Part shown: piece after piece, positions 57,866 to 64,000 of the stretch | Numbering within the stretch: the stretch's first letter is position 1 | How the letters are laid out: every line of letters begins with the position of its first letter | Origin: Diphasiastrum complanatum | Lineage: Eukaryota; Streptophyta; Lycopodiopsida; Lycopodiales; Lycopodiaceae | DNA length: 64,000 nucleotides | Assembly (NCBI GenBank): GCA_029204225.1 | Contig: CM055106.1 | Span: forward strand, 50,475,325-50,539,324 | Direction of reading: 5' to 3' | Position numbers and translations under genes: made by a program | The notes under the pieces: generated by a model | Database searches by the model: none | Seen by the model: only the letters and a program-made list of their open reading frames with translations | What the model was told of the DNA's origin: nothing

Positions 57866-58780
57866 TTAAAGACTTTGTCTATCGTGAAGATGTCTGAGCA
57901 TTAAATCCCCAGGCCGGAGAATATGCCCCCGCTCTGCAAATCTGATAATATCTGGTGAGAGGTCCTGATATGGAGATCCAATACCCTCAGCAAAAGACGA
58001 AGACTCTGGTGGAAAGTAACATGCTGCAATAAAAAGATCTCTATCTTGGCCCACAATGCAAGTCCATATATAGCGGGCCTGCTCGTCATGTCTGATGAAG
58101 TCAAGACTCGAGTGGAGAGACTCTCTGTATAAGCATGCGACCCCTCCTGAACCACGGCCACTGGTAGATCTAGTTTCTCGTCAAAATACTGAGTCCCATC
58201 TATATCCAGGAAAAGAAGGAAGTCCTCGCTCTGGGCTCTCGCGTGTCTCCATGAAGAATAGTATATCTCGGCCAGTAATAAAATCAACTAGGTCCCCTAC
58301 AGTAGAAGATGAATGTATGCCAACACAATTCCACACTCCAATCCGAAGGTGGTGTGGATGGGGCCCCGGGGTGCTCCTCCCAACCCCAAGCTCTCCAAAT
58401 CCCTAACTATGGGAACCATCACGAGCACTGTCCAAGCAGCGCACTCGTCCATCTCTATAGATATGACTCGTATGCTTGACTCCCTAGCTTCTTGAAAGGC
58501 TTTACGCCTCTCCTCCACCTGAATATAAGTAAGATCATCATCCATAAAAATGGTGGAGCCACGGAGCTTAGCTCTACATTGTAAAGTGTCCCGTCTAGTA
58601 GCCAAGGAGGTGAAACGGATGATCAACGTGGATGTATCTCTAGTAGTCCTCCATGTCATGTCCAAACCGTCTGTCCGATGTCCTAATGCGGTATCCAAGA
58701 AGCGTGTGGCCTCTGCTACAACATCCTGTGTGTCTGGAATCCCTCTGACGGGGGGGGATCAATGCCGTCAAACAAACAAA
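57866..58780 (-). pseudogene. LINE fragment: ORF1-like domain and AP-type endonuclease
   Basis: From 58780 down the minus strand reads GIPDTQDVVAEATRFLDTAL, then an RNA-binding-like block (TLIIRFTSLATRRDTLQCRA, FMDDDLTYIQVEERRKAFQE). After a frame change it gives an exonuclease-endonuclease-phosphatase domain: WNCVGIH, RDILFFMETRESPERGLPSF, GRGSGGVACLYRESLHS, DLFIAACYFPPESSSF and a GDMNAR-like GDLMLR. This is the usual front of a non-LTR element polyprotein that nicks the target. The polymerase is missing; the copy ends near 57866. Confidence 0.7.
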
Positions 58781-58807
58781 TTTAATCAACTAGCTAACTA
58801 AGAAGAG

Positions 58808-59644
58808 TGTCATGCCCATGACTGGTCTCGGGTAGCGTGTCCACGCTAGGGACCGGTAGACCAACAACTCGTAAGTTAATTGTGACTATAATTGAGGCCC
58901 TTATGTGTACATGGTCATAATTAATGGTTGTAGGCCTAAACACTTGATGGTGGATTGGTATGGGTCTATCAGTGAGTCATTGGGGAACTGGACGACGTGG
59001 CCCAGATAGGCTGCAGAGGTGTCCAGTGAGGTGTCACAGTGCACTACTAGTGGTGCATGGGGGATGATTCCTGGGAACAGGAAGGAAGCTTAAGGAGGAA
59101 CTTTCCCAGTTTTAAGTTCCGAGGACAGAACTTGAATAAGGGGGGAAGAATGTCATGCCCATGACTGGTCTCAGGTAGCGTGTCCACGCTAGGGACCGGT
59201 AGACCAACAACTCGTAAGTTAATTGTGACTATAAGGGAATTGGGGCCCTTATGTGTACATGGTCATAATTAATGGTTGTAGGCCTAAACACTTGATGGTG
59301 GATTGGTATGGGTCTATCAGTGAGTCATCGGGGAACTGGATGACATGGCCCAGATAGGCTGCAGAGGTGTCCAGTGAGGTGTCACAGTGCACTACTAGTG
59401 GTGCATGGGCCTTGGAGGGTATAAGTATACCTGCTGGGCTCTCACTAGTGTATGCTTGATAGCACGACCGGTGGCAGGATGCTGCTGGTGTGATGCCATA
59501 CTCCTCTTTGTGATTGATCCATAGCTTGGGGGCTAGATCCGTTCGATCTAGGTTTGGTTGGGTTGGTTTGTCCACCATCAGGTTCCCTTGTGTTGCTTGT
59601 GATTGGCATGCTTAGAATAGGATTCTTGGTTTGTGGACCTTACA
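58808..59644. mobile_element. collapsed gypsy-type LTR element with perfect target duplication
   Basis: A first LTR copy (58808 to about 59050) starts TGTCATGCCC. Only about 100 bases of internal sequence remain, ending in the polypurine tract AAGGGGGGAAGAA, and the full second LTR (59151-59644, 494 bp) follows, ending CCTTACA. Both outer flanks are AAGAG (58803-58807 and 59645-59649). The first LTR is cut in its second half and all genes are deleted. The second LTR has a TATA-type GGTATAAGTATA near 59418. Confidence 0.9.
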
Positions 59645-59759
59645 AAGAGATTGATGGCCAGGTATATATGGTACGAAGACCATTTACAAGTTCAACTGGG
59701 CATCTCTTCATTTCTCTAACTCCGATTCCCTCTCAAAGTTCGAACTCTCATTATTTACA

Positions 59760-60299
59760 ATAGGTTTACGATTTACAAATCAGATAATACCATCACGATA
59801 AATAAGCCGTTTACCAGTTGTTGTAGCATCTTGTCTTGCTTTTTTTCGTTCTTGCACCTGGATGAAAGTGAGATCTTCGTCCAAGTAGTTTTGGTGTTGG
59901 GATCTCTGCTCTAACACTTTACGACGATGAGATGCTGAAGTGAAGCGTATAACAAGGGTATTTGGATCTTTCTTAGGTCGCCAAGCAGTTTCCATACCTT
60001 TGGAGTGGTGCTAAAGGTTATCCTCCAAGAAAATATTTGCCTCTCCAATAGCGTTTTGGGAATTTGGAATACCTTGAACGCAAAATACTAAGAGCTTTCT
60101 GTTCTCGCAGATGGCCTTGAGTGAAAGTGGCTGAGAATCGAGATAAATGAAGATGACGGAAGAATAGTAGGAAATGAACCTTTGAGTACATCTGCCCATG
60201 ATCGGATAGCCGTGTGATGCTGTTCCACTTGTGCTTCGAGCTGCTGGATCTTAGTTGAGGTAAGTTATGGACTCGGCTCATTACATTCGTCATGTCCAT
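59760..60299 (-). pseudogene. second copy of the LINE ORF1-like domain
   Basis: Minus strand, from about 60200: FISYYSSVIFIYLDSQPL, GIPNSQNAIGEANIFLED, then TLVIRFTSASHRRKVLEQR and DEDLTFIQVQERKKARQDA. It matches the copy at 57866-58780 block by block (GIPxxQ, LxIRFTS, DxDLTxIQV). It ends near 59760 without the endonuclease part. Confidence 0.65.
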
Positions 60300-60679
60300 T
60301 TACATTTACTTTACTTTATGCATAAGCAGGCTTTGGGCCCTTTTTTATTCATTATTTGACATTTAGACTATATGGTTGGCCTTGGGCCCTATTATTGACA
60401 ATATTATTGGCCTTGGGCCCTATGATTCACTATATTGGTTATTTGGTCATATTACTGAGAGTGGGGGCCTTCTTGGAGGGCGCACTATTTTCCCTCTCAG
60501 TTTGTCCCTAGCCACTGGAAGCTTCCTTTTAGGGCTTCCTCTTGGCTGTAAGTAGGGATTCTGTGTCATTTGTTACTTGGCTTATGATATGATCTCCTTC
60601 TTTAGTCTCTTTAAGCTTTCTCTCTCCTGCTTTCTAGGGTTTATGTGATGCTTTCATAGACTAAATCTAGATCAGCCGT
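60300..60679 (+). mobile_element. probable 5' LTR of the plus-strand gypsy, outer edge not fixed
   Basis: The stretch has a repeated word, GGCCTTGGGCCCTAT, at about 60378 and 60408 and a variant near 60332. It ends at ATCA before the primer site. The TG edge was not located. Confidence 0.5.
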
Positions 60680-60690
60680 TGGTATCAGAG
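60680..60690 (+). other. primer-binding site of the plus-strand gypsy
   Basis: TGGTATCAGAG lies a few bases after a CA that probably ends the LTR. Confidence 0.75.
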
Positions 60691-61644
60691 TACTTTCCTG
60701 AGCATCTCCATTGAGCAGATTTTTCTCTCACAGGAGGGCGCCCATCTTCAGCTTGGATCTTCACCATTTCTCAGCCGGATCTTCAGCATTTCTCCACACT
60801 TGTCTTGCAGATTTTCACGACGGATCAGAGGACAAGCGCCCACTTGCTGCCCATTTCTAGCGCCCTCTTGCTGGCTGCCTACTGCTGCATTTTCAGCCTT
60901 TTTCCTCCCCTATTTTGGGCGCCCTACTGCCTCCTATTTGCTGCCCTATTGGGCGCCCTCATGCTTGCTGACCAGCGCCCTACTACTCCTTCCTTTGCTG
61001 AAAATTTCCGCTTTTTGCTGCCCCTATTCGCCACCTTCCATCAGCCACTCCTAGCGCCCTACCAACCCATCTTTTTGATCCAATTTTTTTTTGCCGTTTA
61101 CTACCTCTCTTGGACGCCCACACTCCACCATAGCTAGCGCCCTACATCCGCCTCAATTATACAAACACGCCTAGATGCTTAGAAAGCCACTCCCACCCAA
61201 CTTCATCGCGCATCGGGATTGCTCCCCGTCTTTATCGCAAACTTTTTTTTTACCCTTGAAGGGTGATCTCTGATTTTTCAGCCTTGTTTCCTCGCTGCCC
61301 ATACCTCCTTTTTGTTATCACTTCCTTTCCTTGGCTGCTCCCTTTCCAGTCCCATAGTCCATTATTGTTTCCCATACTTTTACCCACCGTTTACTCCATG
61401 TTGTCGGGCCCTTAGCATCTTTTTTGGAGGTTGCCCGGTACCTCGACATATCGCCGCTATTTTTCAGCTCACTTCCGGTTGCGGTTACGAGGTATTTCTT
61501 ACTTAGTTGTCCTTTCCGTTCATCTTACATCGCGAGTTCTATTGTGTCTTTTCATTGGCGTGCCTGTTGTGACGACTTATGTCCTCTCCTTCAGTTCGTC
61601 CAATTGTTTAGCACATTTCTTTTCTCGCTTACTTTTTCTTCCTC
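60691..61644 (+). other. leader of the plus-strand gypsy element
   Basis: About 950 bases precede the gag ATG. They are pyrimidine-rich and repeat GCGCCCT or GGGCGCC words about a dozen times. No frame is conserved. Confidence 0.6.
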
Positions 61645-63140
61645 ATGGCTAGCTCACCCACTACACCTGCGAGTCATTCCGGACCTTTAGATGAACAGTT
61701 TGCTGATATGCGTGACTTTCTTACTCTCCTCAGTAGTCGTTTCGACCAAATGATGACCGGTTTTACCACTCTACAGACCGGCTTTGCCACTATGCAGTCA
61801 CAGATTGATTCCTTACAGCCACATGGACCTGGCAAAGCCCCTGTTCATTCATCATTTGGGTCTCCATTTGGACTTCCATCCTCGTCTACTTCCTTTGGCG
61901 GTGGGCCTCATTTTCCACCTAACCCACCACCCGGTTTTCCACGTCCTACAGCTCCTGAGTCACATTTTCCACGAAATCTAGCTCCTGAGCCACATTTTGC
62001 TCGAGATTTTCGTGATCGGGTACAGCTTGCCACCTATTCTGGTTCCTCTGACGGGAACTTGTTAGAGAATTGGTTTGCAAAGCTTGATACTTATTTTCAG
62101 ATTTACCCTAAGGCTGATCCTCAGAAGATCCAGTTAGCCGCCTTACATTTAGATGGACGTGCTGCCACTTGGTGGCGGGTCTACCGACTTGACCCTGATC
62201 GGGACGGTCTCCAGTTATGGCCTACCTTTCGTCGTGATCTTCGTCATGCTATGATTGACCCTCAGTGGCTGAGCCGCCAGCGTGATATATTCCGTAGTCT
62301 TACACAGACTGGTGATCTTTCTTCCTATACAGATCAGTTTATGGACCTTTCCTACCTCTTCAGCCCACCGAGCTTATTTCTCGCTACATTGCTGGACTTC
62401 GTGGTGCTCTACGATACGATGTCTCTTCTTTCCGTCCACCCACACTTGTTGAGGCCATGTCCCTTGCTAGTACTTTACAGCATAAGTACCCTGATCCTGC
62501 TCCCTTTCGCTTTTCCCGCCCCCGTCCATCTCTTTCACCTCTACCATCTCCGGCCCCATCTGCCCCATCCACTGTCGTCCCGACCTCTTCTCTTACTTCT
62601 CCCGCTCCTCGCCCTCCCCCTCCTCGTCCTGCTTTTGTCCGACGTTACACGTCTGCAGAGTTCGCTGACATTTAGCAGAAGCGTCTTTGCTTTCGTTGTA
62701 AGAGTCCTGACCACATTGCCCGTGATTGCCGCCAGCCCCTGCCTACTTCTACTGCTGTTTTCTACCATGAGGGCACTACCCCAGATGAGTCCGATATCTA
62801 CATTCATATATCTGATGAGCCTGATCTATCTCCTGAGCCTTCTACTGATTTACTTCCTGCTACTTGCCATGCTCAGCTTGCTTATGCTACCTGGACAGGG
62901 TGTCCCGGTCCTCGCTCCATTCGGCTACGTGTGCGCATTACTGGTCGTGAGTATATTGCTTTAGTTGATACCGGCAGCACTCATTCCTTTATCAGCAGTT
63001 ATGTTCTCAGCCGGATACGCGCTTCACCTATTCCTGCTCCACAGCCTCTCACAGTCGAGGTTGCCAGTTCTCACTCATTTCCTAGTTCTCAGATGTTTCA
63101 GGGATTATCCTACTGCATTGGTGATTTTTCTGGACAGGCA
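61645..63140 (+). pseudogene. Ty3/gypsy gag and protease, two frame changes and one stop
   Basis: The ATG at 61645 opens a gag with a coiled N-terminus, a Pro/Phe-rich region and the capsid core (LATYSGSSDGNLLENWFAKL, AALHLDGRAATWWRVYRLDP, WLSRQRDIFRSLTQTGDLS). The frame slips near 62353, continues through a Pro/Ser/Arg-rich tail, and meets a TAG at 62673-62675 just before the zinc knuckle CFRCKSPDHIARDC. The protease has LVDTGSTHSFIS (about 62963). A second slip near 63140 leads into pol. Otherwise the text is well kept, so this is one of the younger elements here. Confidence 0.88.
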
Positions 63141-64000
63141 GATCTTATATCATTCCTCTGGAGCGCTATGACCTTATCCTTGGTGCTGATTGGTTTGCTT
63201 CATTGGGAGCGGTTACTTTGGACCTGGCTCAGCAGACATTGACATTTGTTCATGATGCAGTGACCCACTCACTTGCTGGTATTGATTCTCAGGCAGATTT
63301 CCAGCTGATCAGCGGGAAGCAGTTTATCCGCAGCCTACCTAAGGCTCATTGTGCAGCTTTATTATGTGTTCAGCGTGCTGCAGCAGTTTCTCCAGTGACT
63401 ACCTCTCCTCCAGCAGCTGTTCCTCAGGTGATCTCTGACTTATTACATCAGTATGCATTTGTCTTTTCAGAACCTACGACGCTACCACCATTACGTGATG
63501 TGAACCACCATATTGATTTGCGTCCTGGTTTTGCTCCTCCCTCCCGGCCTCCTTACCGTATGTCTAAGTCTGAGCGTGATGAGGTTGAGCTTCAGATTAC
63601 TGCTTTACTAGATCAGGGCCTTATTGTTCCTAGTCACAGTCCTTTTGGTGCCCCTGTTCTCCTTGTCAGTAAGAAAGATGGTTCCAAACGCCTCTGCATT
63701 GATTATCGTGCCCTCAATAAGTTGACCATCCGTAACCAGTATCCTATTCCTCACATGGATGATCTCTTTGACCAGTTAGGCACCTCTCATCTTTTCTCTA
63801 AGATAGACTTACGTTCCAGCTATCACCAGATTAGGATGCATCCTTCGGACGAACACAAGACTGCGTTTCGTACCCATCTTGGTTTGTATGAGTTTTGTGT
63901 TCTTCCTTTTGGTGTTACTAATGGTCCACCTACGTTCCAGAATGTGATGAATAACATCATGCGTCCTCTCCTTGGTCGTTGTGTTTTAGTTTATTTTGAT
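63141..64000 (+). CDS. Ty3/gypsy reverse transcriptase, partial at window end
   Basis: After the slip the frame is open to the window end. It starts with the end of the protease region ([20 protein letters not shown]) and a linker ([20 protein letters not shown]), followed by reverse transcriptase: [74 protein letters not shown], and VLVYFD, which is the start of the catalytic Y-x-D-D box. The box itself, RNase H, integrase and 3' LTR would lie beyond the window. The enzyme copies element RNA into DNA in virus-like particles. Confidence 0.9.

Overview
The window looks like nuclear DNA of a large, repeat-rich land-plant genome. It is AT-rich, has GT-AG introns and no bacterial operon structure, and most of its length is LTR retrotransposon, LINE and hAT-type debris, often nested. 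Two host-type gene pieces stand out. One (minus strand, 11822-12283) is a first exon resembling the N-terminus of the plant FORGETTER1/Strawberry-notch helicase, with two LSD1-type zinc fingers. The other (plus strand, 41879-52908) is a split gene whose spliced product carries the C-terminal beta-helix domain of the division inhibitor MinC, with an intron of about 9.8 kb filled with transposons. As far as I recall, flowering plants lack MinC, so this plus the very long intron suggests a fern, lycophyte or gymnosperm. That is inference; I cannot name the species.

Layout. 1-4540: a decayed, intron-containing hAT transposase gene with an AT-hook tail, a small opposing reading frame, an 84-bp minisatellite and strong palindromes. 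4990-8830: minus-strand LTR and Ty3/gypsy remains. 9690-9867: a copia scrap. 11822-12283: the FORGETTER1-like exon. 13015-14490: the 3' end of a non-LTR element with a restriction-endonuclease-like domain. 14800-16700: a copia pol remnant. 21880-24330: a minus-strand L1-type LINE. 25854-30982: a Ty3/gypsy element whose reverse transcriptase is split by a 1.88-kb solo LTR with a perfect target-site duplication (TSD). 31788-33574: an unknown coiled-coil ORF followed by an LTR. 35543-41505: a complete copia element with both LTRs, primer-binding site, polypurine tract and 5-bp TSD.

41879-52908: the MinC-like gene. Its first large intron holds a gypsy gag, a copia gag split by a tRNA-like sequence, copia LTR and gag scraps, a minus-strand gypsy pol with its LTR, and a 214-bp hAT-type MITE with a perfect 8-bp TSD. 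53056-57668: two long GA microsatellites, a GATGG motif cluster and a 5' copia half ending in one of the microsatellites. 57866-60299: two copies of a LINE ORF1-like/endonuclease region separated by a collapsed LTR element with a perfect 5-bp TSD. 60680-64000: a fairly young Ty3/gypsy element running off the window in its reverse transcriptase.

The transposons do not cooperate with the host genes; the window shows two host-type genes embedded in, and in the MinC case stretched by, successive waves of insertion. Stops in the element ORFs are mostly TAG or TGA, and the LTR pair at 35543/40880 differs mainly by transitions, as expected of decay under cytosine methylation. I found no clear new defence or metabolic system. 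The most interesting objects are the MinC-like gene, the solo LTR with internal duplication, and several insertions whose pre-insertion site can be read directly.
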